In this document: positions 24,331 to 31,944 of the stretch, in pieces
Numbering within the stretch: the first letter of the stretch is position 1
How the letters are laid out: every line of letters starts with the position of its first letter
DNA from: Nocardioides sp. IC4_145
GTDB lineage: Bacteria; Actinomycetota; Actinomycetes; Propionibacteriales; Nocardioidaceae
DNA length: 64,000 nucleotides
Reading direction: 5' to 3'
Assembly: GCF_011250565.1 (NCBI RefSeq)
Contig: NZ_JAANMS010000011.1
Span: forward strand, 1 to 64,000
Made by a program: the position numbers and the translations under genes
The notes under the pieces: model-generated
The model's database searches: none
What the model saw: only the letters and a program-made list of their open reading frames with translations
Told to the model about the DNA's origin: nothing

Positions 24331-25166
24331 CCCTTCTACCCCCGACGACGCGCGTCGCCGAGCACCGGGTAGCCGAGAGCCGCGCTGCTGATCCAGCCCG
24401 CAGCTCGCGGGGTGCGCTGGTAGTCGGCAGGGCAACTGCGAGGGCAGCCGCAGCGGTGCCGCGCTGGCTGGCCGAGCACCGCCAGGCGCTGTGGCCGCTG
24501 GCCGGCGCCGTGCTGACCGGCGCTGTTCTCCTCGGCGGATCGGCGCCGGCGGCCGCCCACACCGCGCTAATCTCCATCGACCCTGCCGATGGCGCCCGAG
24601 TGCCACACCCCCCATCGACCATCACCCTGGTGTTCTCCGAGCAGATGACACCGGACCTGAGCACCGTTGCCGTGCGCGTCAACGGCGAGGGCGCGGTGCG
24701 CGCGGAGTTGCAGCGCGGCTCCAACACCAGCACGCTGGTCGCGAAAGTTCCGGACTCTCTCGCCGGCGCAGCAGACCAGGCCCAGGAGTGGACCGTGGTC
24801 TACCGAGTGGTCTCGCGCGATGGACACCCGGTGACAGGGCAGAGCACCCTGACGGTCGCGGCCACCGAAACCTCCGCCCGTGACGAGCCCGGTGACCGGC
24901 CCAGCAACAAGCCCAGCGACAAACCCCGCGAGACCCCCAGCACTCCTGCCGGCGAGGCGCCTGCCGCCGCGGAATCGTCAAGCACACCCACCACGTCCAC
25001 CGGGAGCGGCAAGGAGTCGACGTCTGCTCCCGGTGCCACCGACAGTTCGTCGCGATCCACTGGCACGCCTTGGGCCGCGGTGCTCTTGGCAGGCGGAACG
25101 CTGGCGGTCCTGCTGGTGCTGGCAGTGCTGGCGGCGGTCCGCCTGGCCCGCCGGAAGAACCTGTGA
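24327..25166 (+). CDS. copC: CopC-domain copper-resistance protein
   Basis: A 279-residue protein. The signal peptide/anchor (about 50-74) ends in APAAAHTALISIDPADGARV, which gives the N-terminal His used by CopC to bind Cu(II). The CopC beta-sandwich follows (STITLVFSEQMTPDLSTVAV ... VVSRDGHPVTGQSTLTV, with the second His ligand). A Ser/Pro/Thr-rich stalk of about 75 residues and a C-terminal span (WAAVLLAGGTLAVLLVLAVL) complete it. It binds copper outside the cell and probably hands it to the fused CopD/CtaG protein encoded next. Confidence 0.88.
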   Translation: MTLLPPTTRVAEHRVAESRAADPARSSRGALVVGRATARAAAAVPRWLAEHRQALWPLAGAVLTGAVLLGGSAPAAAHTALISIDPADGARVPHPPSTITLVFSEQMTPDLSTVAVRVNGEGAVRAELQRGSNTSTLVAKVPDSLAGAADQAQEWTVVYRVVSRDGHPVTGQSTLTVAATETSARDEPGDRPSNKPSDKPRETPSTPAGEAPAAAESSSTPTTSTGSGKESTSAPGATDSSSRSTGTPWAAVLLAGGTLAVLLVLAVLAAVRLARRKNL

Positions 25167-27319
25167 CCACTCCCGCCGCGCGCAGCGTCGAACGAAGGTT
25201 CGCGCGACGCCGCGCCCCCGTCTTGCTCGCCGCGCTGTTGGCCTGGACGGTTGCGGTGACCTTACTGGCCGCCGGGCTGTCCGGCGGCCTGGCGCCCCTG
25301 GGTGTGCCTGGCCTGCCCGATTCCGGGGTCGCCGCCAGGGTGGCCCTGCCGACTGTTCAAGTGCTGCGCGACCTGGTTGCGATGTGTGCGGTCGGCGCCT
25401 TGGTGCTGGCTGCAACCTGTGTGCCCCCGGCGCAGCCGCGCGACGACGAGAAGAAGGTGGATGGGCTTCGCCGGCGGCTGGTGCTGTTCGCACAACTTTG
25501 CGCGACCGCTTGGGTCGTCGCCGATGGCGCGCTTCTCGCCCTGGTCTATGCCGACGCCTCAGGCACCACTCCGCGCCAGTCCGGCTTCTGGAGCGAGGTC
25601 ATGTTCTTCGCTCGCTCCTATGAGCTGGGCCAGTACCTGCTGTGGGGCGCGGCGCTGACCGCGGTGGTCGCGGTGGGCTCAGCCCTCCTCCAGCGCACCG
25701 CCACCCTCGGGCTCGTCGCCGCGACCTCCGTCGTGGCGTTGTGGCCTATCGCGCTGACCGGGCACGCGGCCGGCACGCTCAACCACAACGACACGGTGAA
25801 CCTCCAGATGGTGCACCTGGTTGGCGTCAGCGTGTGGTTCGGCGGACTCGTAGGTCTAGCGTTCATCCGGCGGCAGTCGGGACCGAGCTTGGCGGCGGTC
25901 GTTCGACGATACTCGGTGCTAGCCGGCTGGTGCCTGGTGCTTGTCAGCGCTTCGGGAATCGCTGGCGCCTGGCTTCGCCTACCCAGCGTGGACGCGGTGT
26001 GGTCGACGTACGGCGCGCTGCTGGCCGTCAAGGCGGCCGCCGTAGCGTGCCTCGCCGCGGCCGGATGGTGGCACCGCCGTCGCATCATCGACCGGCTCGA
26101 CGGGAACGACCACGAGACGAACACCAGCGGCGCGGGCGGCGCGGGCGGCACGGGCGGCACGGGCGGGTCCGGGAAGGACGTCGGCGGCGTCTTCGCGCGA
26201 TTGGTCGCCGTCGAACTCGTCGTGCTGGCGGGCGCCGCCGGTATCGGCGTCGCCTTGAGCCGTACCGCACCTCCAGCCCCAGCGGGCGGCCAGGAACCCC
26301 TCACGACCGCACAGTCCATGCTCGGTAAGGCCATGCCGCCGGCCCTTGACGCGGCGGGCTGGTTCACCCGTTGGAGTTTGGACACCCTGTTCTTGCCGAT
26401 CGCGATCGCGGCGATCGCCTGGTATCTCATTGGCGTGCGCCGGCTGCGCAGACGGGGCGTGGCTTGGTCCAGGCTGCGCACAGCCTCCTGGATCACCGGC
26501 TGGTTGTTGTTCATCTGGGCAACCAACGGCGCGCCGAACACCTATGGGCGCGTGTTGTTCAGCATGCACATGGTCCAGCACATGACCATCGCCACGGCGG
26601 TGCCGACGTTCCTGGTGCTGGGAACACCAGTGACGCTGGCGTTGCGCGCGCTGCGCCGCCGAACCGACGGATCGCGCGGCCCACGGGAATGGCTGCTGCA
26701 ACTGGTCCACTCCCTGCCGGCACAGCTGCTTGGCCATCCCGTGGTGGCCTCGGCGCTGTTCGTCGTTGGCATGGTCGCGTTCTACTACTCCTCGCTGTTC
26801 GAAACATCGTTGGAGGCGCACACCGCCCACGTGTTGATGACGGTGCACTTCATGGTGTCGGGCTACCTGTTCGCCGAGGTGATCGTCGGCGACGATCCCG
26901 GCCTGCGACGGCCTCCGTACCCCTTGCGGGCGCTGTTGGTCATGATCACCTTCGGGTTCCACGCCTTGTTCTCGGTCACGCTCATGTCCAGCAGTCGCAT
27001 CCTGGCCGAAGACTGGTTCGCAGCCCTCGGACGAGGCTGGGGCGACACGCTGGCCGGCGACCAACACCTCGGCGCGTCCATCGGGTGGGGCATGGGCGAG
27101 TACCCCCTGGCGGTGATGGCGATCGCGCTCCTGGTTTCGTGGGTTCGCGCCGATCGGCGCGAGCGGCGGCGATTCGACCGGCACGAAGACCGCGAGAACG
27201 GACGACAACTGGCGCAGTACAACGACTACCTGCGCCGGCTCTCCACCGCGGGCCAACAGTCGTCAACGCCTACCATGACAAGCAGCGGCGACACATCGAC
27301 GAAGGACAGCGACGCATGA
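25163..27319 (+). CDS. CopD-CtaG fusion: copper import / cytochrome oxidase assembly
   Basis: A 718-residue polytopic protein with two halves. The N-terminal half is CopD-like (ALTGHAAGTLNHNDTVNLQM, VHLVGVSVWFGGLVGLAFI). A Gly/Ala/Thr low-complexity linker lies near 325-340. The C-terminal half is caa3_CtaG-like (MHMVQHMTIATAVPTFLVLG, HTAHVLMTVHFMVSGYLFAE, MITFGFHALFSVTLMSS). Such fusions are typical of actinobacteria and are thought to move copper toward cytochrome c oxidase. GTG 25163 overlaps copC by 4 bases, and its stop overlaps the BlaI-like gene. Confidence 0.88.
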   Translation: MTTPAARSVERRFARRRAPVLLAALLAWTVAVTLLAAGLSGGLAPLGVPGLPDSGVAARVALPTVQVLRDLVAMCAVGALVLAATCVPPAQPRDDEKKVDGLRRRLVLFAQLCATAWVVADGALLALVYADASGTTPRQSGFWSEVMFFARSYELGQYLLWGAALTAVVAVGSALLQRTATLGLVAATSVVALWPIALTGHAAGTLNHNDTVNLQMVHLVGVSVWFGGLVGLAFIRRQSGPSLAAVVRRYSVLAGWCLVLVSASGIAGAWLRLPSVDAVWSTYGALLAVKAAAVACLAAAGWWHRRRIIDRLDGNDHETNTSGAGGAGGTGGTGGSGKDVGGVFARLVAVELVVLAGAAGIGVALSRTAPPAPAGGQEPLTTAQSMLGKAMPPALDAAGWFTRWSLDTLFLPIAIAAIAWYLIGVRRLRRRGVAWSRLRTASWITGWLLFIWATNGAPNTYGRVLFSMHMVQHMTIATAVPTFLVLGTPVTLALRALRRRTDGSRGPREWLLQLVHSLPAQLLGHPVVASALFVVGMVAFYYSSLFETSLEAHTAHVLMTVHFMVSGYLFAEVIVGDDPGLRRPPYPLRALLVMITFGFHALFSVTLMSSSRILAEDWFAALGRGWGDTLAGDQHLGASIGWGMGEYPLAVMAIALLVSWVRADRRERRRFDRHEDRENGRQLAQYNDYLRRLSTAGQQSSTPTMTSSGDTSTKDSDA

Positions 27320-27681
27320 GACAGCTCGGACAACTCGAGGCGGCAGTGATGCAGCGCCTGTGGTCATGGAACCGTCCGGCTTCCGTCCGCGAAGTGCTCG
27401 AAGACCTCGTTCAGGAACGCACCCTGGCCTACACCACGGTAATGACCGTCATGGACAATCTGCACTCCAAAGGCCTGGTTCGCCGCGAGAAGCAGGGCCG
27501 GGCCTACCTCTATGCAGCCAGCTCGACACGCGAAGAACACACCGCCGCGCTGCTCGGGCAGGTGCTGGCCGACAGCACCGACCGCAGCGCCACGCTGCTG
27601 CGCTTCGTCGAGACACTCAACCCCGGCGAAGTTGCGGAACTACGCGCCGCGTTGCGCGAGCGACCGGAGGAACCGTCATGA
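27316..27681 (+). CDS. BlaI/MecI/CopY-family transcriptional repressor
   Basis: A 121-residue winged-helix repressor: LGQLEAAVMQRLWSWNRPAS, VREVLEDLVQERTLAYTTVM (recognition helix with the TVMTVMDNLHSKGLV signature) and REKQGRAYLYAASSTREEHT, with a C-terminal dimerisation helix. In the family, a membrane protease inactivates the repressor, and its operators are TACA/TACTA-type dyads. Here it is the sixth gene of the cytochrome c/copper operon, overlapping both neighbours by 4 bases. The TACTA-N7-TAGTA dyads at 17530, 21529 and 31811 are its likely binding sites, the second giving autoregulation. Confidence 0.9.
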   Translation: MRQLGQLEAAVMQRLWSWNRPASVREVLEDLVQERTLAYTTVMTVMDNLHSKGLVRREKQGRAYLYAASSTREEHTAALLGQVLADSTDRSATLLRFVETLNPGEVAELRAALRERPEEPS

Positions 27682-28661
27682 CCGCCGCGCTGCTCCTGAC
27701 GGCCTACGTAGTTGCTGCCGGCAGCGGCGGCGCCCAGGCCCTGCGCCGGTGGACCTGGATCAACCGCTCGCCCCGCTGCGGGATCCTGGCCTGGCAGGCG
27801 CTGTCGTTCTCCGTCGTGCTGGCCAGCTTGTTAGTCGCCATAGCTCTGGCCCTTCCGTTCTTGCCCCTGCGACATGCCGTCGCTGGCATGTTCGGCGCCC
27901 ACACGCTGACAGTGATTGAGCACTACGAGACTCCGATGGGCCCGTGGCCGGGCGTTGCTGCTCTCACCGTCGTCGGGTTCCTCGCGGCCAAACTCGCCCT
28001 GGCCGTCACCTGGCGGATCCACCGAGCCGGCCGAGCCCGCCGCGCCCAACGCAAGACATTGGCGCTGGTCGGTCACCGACACCCCGAAGGCTTCACCATC
28101 ATCGAGCACGCCGAGCCGATGGCCTACTGCTTGCCCGGTATCGCCGGCCATCCCGGCCGTCACGGCACTGTCGTGCTCTCGACCGCGGCGTTGGCACTGC
28201 TCACCGACGGCGAACGACGCCTGGTCCTGGGCCATGAGCGCCGTCACTTGCGCGCACGGCACGACCTCGCTCTAGCCTGCGCAGACGCCCTGCGAACCAC
28301 CTTCCCCCGCGTTGCACTATTCAGCGCCGCTCACCGCGAGATCACGGTGCTTGTGGAGATGGCCGCCGATGACGCCGCCACCACCGCGCCCGAGCGCCGC
28401 ACCCTCGCTCAGGCGCTCGTCGCGCTGGGGACAGGTACGCGACCCGAGGTCGCGTTAGGAGCCAGCGACACCGCCGCAGTCCAGCGGGTCCGACGACTCA
28501 CCGCGCCGGTCCCGCGCCGCCGAGCAGGTCAAGGTTCGATCGTTGCGGTAGCAGCGCTCGCCGTGCTGTCCCTACCGGTCTCGATCGCGTTGGCCCCCGC
28601 CATCGAGGCCGCCGCACGCGAGTGCTGCGCCATCGCTCCGCTAGCGGTCGAACCCTCCTGA
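27678..28661 (+). CDS. M56-family membrane zinc peptidase (BlaR1-like sensor-protease)
   Basis: A 327-residue protein. Two or three N-terminal spans (about 2-18, 35-58, 88-108) precede a cytosolic zinc-peptidase domain with LVLGHERRHLRARHDLALAC (HExxH) and a downstream EMAADDAAT that supplies the third ligand. A last span lies near 290-312 (GSIVAVAALAVLSLPVSIAL), then a short tail with ARECCAIAP. It lacks the penicillin-binding sensor domain of BlaR1, so the signal is something other than a beta-lactam. The paired Cys near the C-terminus may sense redox or copper. It overlaps the repressor gene. Confidence 0.85.
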   Translation: MTAALLLTAYVVAAGSGGAQALRRWTWINRSPRCGILAWQALSFSVVLASLLVAIALALPFLPLRHAVAGMFGAHTLTVIEHYETPMGPWPGVAALTVVGFLAAKLALAVTWRIHRAGRARRAQRKTLALVGHRHPEGFTIIEHAEPMAYCLPGIAGHPGRHGTVVLSTAALALLTDGERRLVLGHERRHLRARHDLALACADALRTTFPRVALFSAAHREITVLVEMAADDAATTAPERRTLAQALVALGTGTRPEVALGASDTAAVQRVRRLTAPVPRRRAGQGSIVAVAALAVLSLPVSIALAPAIEAAARECCAIAPLAVEPS

Positions 28662-28962
28662 CGATCGGCCCGGGCCGGCCGGCCCGCCCGGCTCCGCCGT
28701 CCGACACCCGTCCCCGTCGTCGAACCGCCACGCCACGCCGCCGCCGCTGCCGACAACCGACCTGCCCACGCGGGTCCGTACGCGCATCCACCTCGGGGGC
28801 CAGGAAGCAGGCGTGTCCATATCGGGCTCGACAGCGACCGAATCACGCCCGACGAATGTCCGCAGAGACGTGGCAGTCCGGACCATCCGGCGGGGGCTAC
28901 GTGGCGGGCCCCCGACCCGCGGGTCTGACGTCGCGGGACCGTCCGACGACCGGACGTGCTCG
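28662..28962. other. convergent intergenic region with GC-rich palindrome
   Basis: This is the meeting point of the plus-strand ccs/cop operon and the minus-strand disulfide operon. It contains a perfect 16-base palindrome CGGGCCGGCCGGCCCG (28671-28686) just after the M56 stop, which could act as a terminator hairpin, although no T-tract follows. No gene is supported. Confidence 0.45.
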
Positions 28963-29556
28963 TTAGCGTGCCGAGGTAGCTGAGACCTCTTCGATGAGAC
29001 CTTCCAGCGTGGACCGGTCCACCTGTCCAATCACCCGAGCGGCTACTGCGCCTCGAGCGTCCAACACGACGGTCGTCGGCACGGCGGCTGCGGTGAGGGT
29101 CCCACTGAACGCCAGGATTACCTCGCCGCTGTCGTCGGGATGCACGCTGTCGTAGGGCACCTTGAACTTCCGCTCGAACGCGCGAGCCGCATCTGGGCTG
29201 TCCCGCACGTTGATGCCCAAAAACCTCACCCGCTCGCGCGCCGCCGATGCGACCGCTACCAAGTCCGGCGCCTCCGCCCGGCACGGACCACACCACGACC
29301 CCCACACGTTGACGACGGTGATCGTTCCGACCAGGTCGTCACCGTCAAGCTGGGCGCCGTCGAGCGTACGGACCGAGAACGGCGCCAACTCGACGCGGTC
29401 CTGCGCGTCGTAGACCTGGACGACACCACCCTCGAGACTCGAATCTCCCTCGGGGACCCGATCAGGCCAGAACGTGACCAGCGCCAGGAGGATCACCAAC
29501 GCGCAGCCCAGCGCCCCGGCAAGGATCCGTCTGGTACGCGCACGGGAGGCGCTCAC
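28963..29556 (-). CDS. TlpA/ResA-like membrane-anchored thiol-disulfide oxidoreductase
   Basis: A 197-residue protein. Its signal-anchor is at about 10-28 (ILAGALGCALVILLALVTF) and a thioredoxin-like domain shows NVWGSWCGPCRAEAPDLVAV (CxxC) and a cis-Pro loop AAAVPTTVVLDARG. ResA/CcsX-type proteins reduce the CxxCH cysteines of apocytochrome c before heme attachment. It ends the dsbA-VKOR-ccdA-tlpA operon, and its GTG overlaps the ccdA stop by 3 bases. It presumably receives electrons from CcdA and serves the ResB/CcsB system encoded opposite. Confidence 0.9.
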   Translation of the reverse strand: MSASRARTRRILAGALGCALVILLALVTFWPDRVPEGDSSLEGGVVQVYDAQDRVELAPFSVRTLDGAQLDGDDLVGTITVVNVWGSWCGPCRAEAPDLVAVASAARERVRFLGINVRDSPDAARAFERKFKVPYDSVHPDDSGEVILAFSGTLTAAAVPTTVVLDARGAVAARVIGQVDRSTLEGLIEEVSATSAR

Positions 29557-30344
29557 AACGGCGCCTGCCAACCGGCGACGACCGTTTGCAACTGGGCGAC
29601 CAGCTCCGACCAAACCCCACTCGCCTGCAACACCCCGACCCCAATCAACAGCAGTCCACCACCCCGAGTGACCCACATCGAGTGCGCTCCGACCCAGCGG
29701 AACAGCCGCATCGACCGCGTCAAGGACACCGCCGCCACCAGGAACGGCACCCCCAGACCGAAGGCGTAGACCAACGACAGGACCGCGCCTCTCGAAGCGG
29801 TCGCCGAGGTGGTCGCCAATGTCAACACCGCCGCCAAAGCCGGTCCCACGCACGGGGTCCAGCCGACACCGAAGGCCGCGCCCAACACTGGTGCACCCCA
29901 CAGACCGGCTCGGGGTAGCAGACGAGGCCGGACCGTGCGACCCAACAGCGGAAGCCGACCAGCAACTCCGGCGAACAGCACCCCAAGTGCAATGGTCAAT
30001 GCACCAGACACGCGCCAGATGACGGTCTCATTTGTCGCCAACTGCGCGCCGATCGAGCCCAGCGCCAACCCGTAGCTGGTGAAGACGACCGCGAACCCCA
30101 GCACGAACAAGCCGGCGCCGGTCACCGTGCGCCACCGACGTGCCGGACGGCCTCCGCGCAGCTCGCGCGTCACCTCCGACTCAGCGCCCGCCATCCCGGC
30201 CACATAAGAGAGGTAGCCCGGCACAAGCGGCAAGGAGCACGGCGTGAAGAACGACAACAAGCCCGCCGCCAACGCGACCGGCAACGCGACCAACATCGAG
30301 CCGTCGAGGATGGCGCCTTGCGCGCCGCCGAGGTCCATCGTCAC
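29553..30344 (-). CDS. ccdA: CcdA-type transmembrane thiol reductant carrier
   Basis: A 263-residue membrane protein with six spans. The two redox cysteines sit in the characteristic motifs LLSFFTPCSLPLVPGYLSYV and GWTPCVGPALAAVLTLA. CcdA carries electrons from cytosolic thioredoxin to extracytoplasmic thioredoxin-like proteins such as the TlpA encoded next. GTG 30344 (or ATG 30338, in frame) follows the VKOR gene by 7 bases. Together with TlpA it forms the reductive branch of an operon whose other half (DsbA/VKOR) is oxidative. Confidence 0.92.
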   Translation of the reverse strand: MTMDLGGAQGAILDGSMLVALPVALAAGLLSFFTPCSLPLVPGYLSYVAGMAGAESEVTRELRGGRPARRWRTVTGAGLFVLGFAVVFTSYGLALGSIGAQLATNETVIWRVSGALTIALGVLFAGVAGRLPLLGRTVRPRLLPRAGLWGAPVLGAAFGVGWTPCVGPALAAVLTLATTSATASRGAVLSLVYAFGLGVPFLVAAVSLTRSMRLFRWVGAHSMWVTRGGGLLLIGVGVLQASGVWSELVAQLQTVVAGWQAPL

Positions 30345-30351
30345 CCGCCCG

Positions 30352-31131
30352 TCACACCAACGTCGACCAATACGACCAGAACCGCACCCCGATCAGTGCA
30401 AGCACCCCCAGGTAGGCCAGCAGCAAGATGGGGGCGTGCCATGCCTGGACCGTCTGCAGCCCCCGGCTCCGCGCCAGCCGAGCGCCAAAGACACCGGCCT
30501 CGGCATTGCGCAACGTCAGATACCAGAACATCGGCACCACCACCGCCCACACGGCCATGCAGTACGGACACAGGGCGCCGATGCGGTACAGACTTTGGAA
30601 GGCCAACCACCCCACCAGCGCCAGTGCCGCCGTCACCCCCAGCTGCAGTCCCAGCCAATACCAGCGCGGCAGCCGTGCCGCCGTCAGCAAGACGACCGCG
30701 GTGGTCACCACCACCGGGAACAGGCCAACGCCAAGTAATGGATTAGGGAAGCCGAACAACGATGCCTGATCCGAGGCCATCACCGAGCCGCAACTCAGCA
30801 CCGGATTGAGACTGCAAGACGGAACGTAGGTCGGATCCTCAGCCAAGCGCAGCCGCTCGATGAGCAGCACCGCGGAGGCGATCAGGCCAACCAGAGCGCC
30901 GACCAACAGCCCCCACGCTAGGCGCCGATCGTCGAATGCTCGGCGCACGTCGACTCGCTCGCCAGCCGAGGCCGGTCCGGCGGCCGCAGGAGCGTTCGAA
31001 GGTGGACCTGGCCGTTCAGCGGCCAAAAGCGACGAGCGCTTCCGCGGTGCGGCGCCCGCGGCAGTAGCCGGCCAGGCACCGCGGTGCCGCGATCCGAGTC
31101 CCGAACTGCGACCCGGGCGGCCATCGGTCAC
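30352..31131 (-). CDS. vitamin K epoxide reductase (VKOR) family protein
   Basis: A 259-residue membrane protein. A hydrophilic N-terminus of about 70 residues precedes the four- or five-helix VKOR bundle. The loop cysteines appear in YVPSCSLNPVLSCGSVMASD and the active CxxC in GALCPYCMAVWAVVVPMFW. VKOR reoxidises DsbA-like oxidases with quinone, replacing DsbB in actinobacteria. Its GTG overlaps the stop of the DsbA-like gene (GTGA), which supports a DsbA-VKOR pair. Confidence 0.92.
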   Translation of the reverse strand: MTDGRPGRSSGLGSRHRGAWPATAAGAAPRKRSSLLAAERPGPPSNAPAAAGPASAGERVDVRRAFDDRRLAWGLLVGALVGLIASAVLLIERLRLAEDPTYVPSCSLNPVLSCGSVMASDQASLFGFPNPLLGVGLFPVVVTTAVVLLTAARLPRWYWLGLQLGVTAALALVGWLAFQSLYRIGALCPYCMAVWAVVVPMFWYLTLRNAEAGVFGARLARSRGLQTVQAWHAPILLLAYLGVLALIGVRFWSYWSTLV

Positions 31132-31787
31132 TTCTCGATCGCCTCCTTCAGCGCGGTGTCGAAGTCCTCGACGCTCTGCGGCTGGAAAAGCTGACCGTCG
31201 ATGTAGAACGTCGGCGTTCCCTGAACGCCCAGCGCCAGCCCATCGTCAACGTCACGCTGCACTCGCTCGGCCACCTCCTTGGAGACGTAGTCGGCGTCGA
31301 ACTGCGCCATGTCGAGGCTCAGGTCCTCGGCAAAGCTGCGGAAAAGGTCGTCGTGCGGCTCTTGAGCCTCGCCCCACGAGGACTGGGTCTCGTACATCTT
31401 CTTGTACATCGCCTCGAACTCGCCCTGGCGTGCGGCGGCCTCCACGGCACGGGCGGCGCGTTCGGCGTTGAAGTGACCAGGCAGCGGGAAGTAGCGCACC
31501 ACGAAGGTCACTTCGCCGGCGTACTCCTCCCGAAGCTCCTCCACGATGGGGAAGGCGGCGCCGCACGCCTCGCATTCAAAGTCCAGGAACTCCACGAAGG
31601 TCGTCCCGCTGGCACCCTCTTCGCCGAGTATTCGGCTGTCCTCGCGGACGACCGCACTGCGCTCCTCCGGACTGCTGACCGGTTGAGGACCTTCGCTTCC
31701 GCGCTGCTGCGCTACGACGAAGACCGCAATCATCAAGACGACCAGGGCCAGGGCGGCGACAGCCGCGACCTTCGTCTGCGTACGCAT
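31128..31787 (-). CDS. DsbA-like thioredoxin-fold disulfide oxidoreductase
   Basis: A 219-residue protein with an N-terminal signal-anchor (VAAVAALALVVLMIAVFVVA) and a DsbA/thioredoxin_4 domain. The active site is FLDFECEACGAAFPIVEELR (CEAC), VVRYFPLPGHFNAERAARAV is the family's conserved strand, and the cis-Pro loop is VQGTPTFYIDGQLF. It would oxidise exported protein thiols, with VKOR as its electron acceptor. The ATG at 31787 has a GAGG site. Operator candidate 3 is 24 bases upstream. Confidence 0.92.
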   Translation of the reverse strand: MRTQTKVAAVAALALVVLMIAVFVVAQQRGSEGPQPVSSPEERSAVVREDSRILGEEGASGTTFVEFLDFECEACGAAFPIVEELREEYAGEVTFVVRYFPLPGHFNAERAARAVEAAARQGEFEAMYKKMYETQSSWGEAQEPHDDLFRSFAEDLSLDMAQFDADYVSKEVAERVQRDVDDGLALGVQGTPTFYIDGQLFQPQSVEDFDTALKEAIEK

Positions 31788-31810
31788 CAAACCTCGACTC
31801 CTCCGGCGAT

Positions 31811-31827
31811 TACTACGCAACATAGTA
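31811..31827. promoter_or_regulatory. BlaI-type operator candidate 3 upstream of the disulfide operon
   Basis: TACTA CGCAACA TAGTA is a perfect dyad in the same 5-7-5 format as operators 1 and 2. It lies 24 bases upstream of the DsbA-like start on the minus strand, where the promoter -10 region (TAGTAAT on the minus strand) is expected. It links the dsbA-VKOR-ccdA-tlpA operon to the BlaI-like repressor. Confidence 0.7.
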
Positions 31828-31944
31828 GTGACGTCTCCAGGGCACCGACAATCGAGGGCACACCCGCACCGGCCGCGACTCCGCCGTCGAGGTTGCCGCC
31901 GCCACGGCCAACCCGGACCCTGGACACACAACCGACCGGGGCTT

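Noticed and set aside
26085..26175. Gly/Ala/Thr repeat GGCGCGGGCGG-like near the middle of copD-ctaG
   Set aside because: It is an in-frame low-complexity linker between the CopD and CtaG halves. No separate element is needed to explain it.
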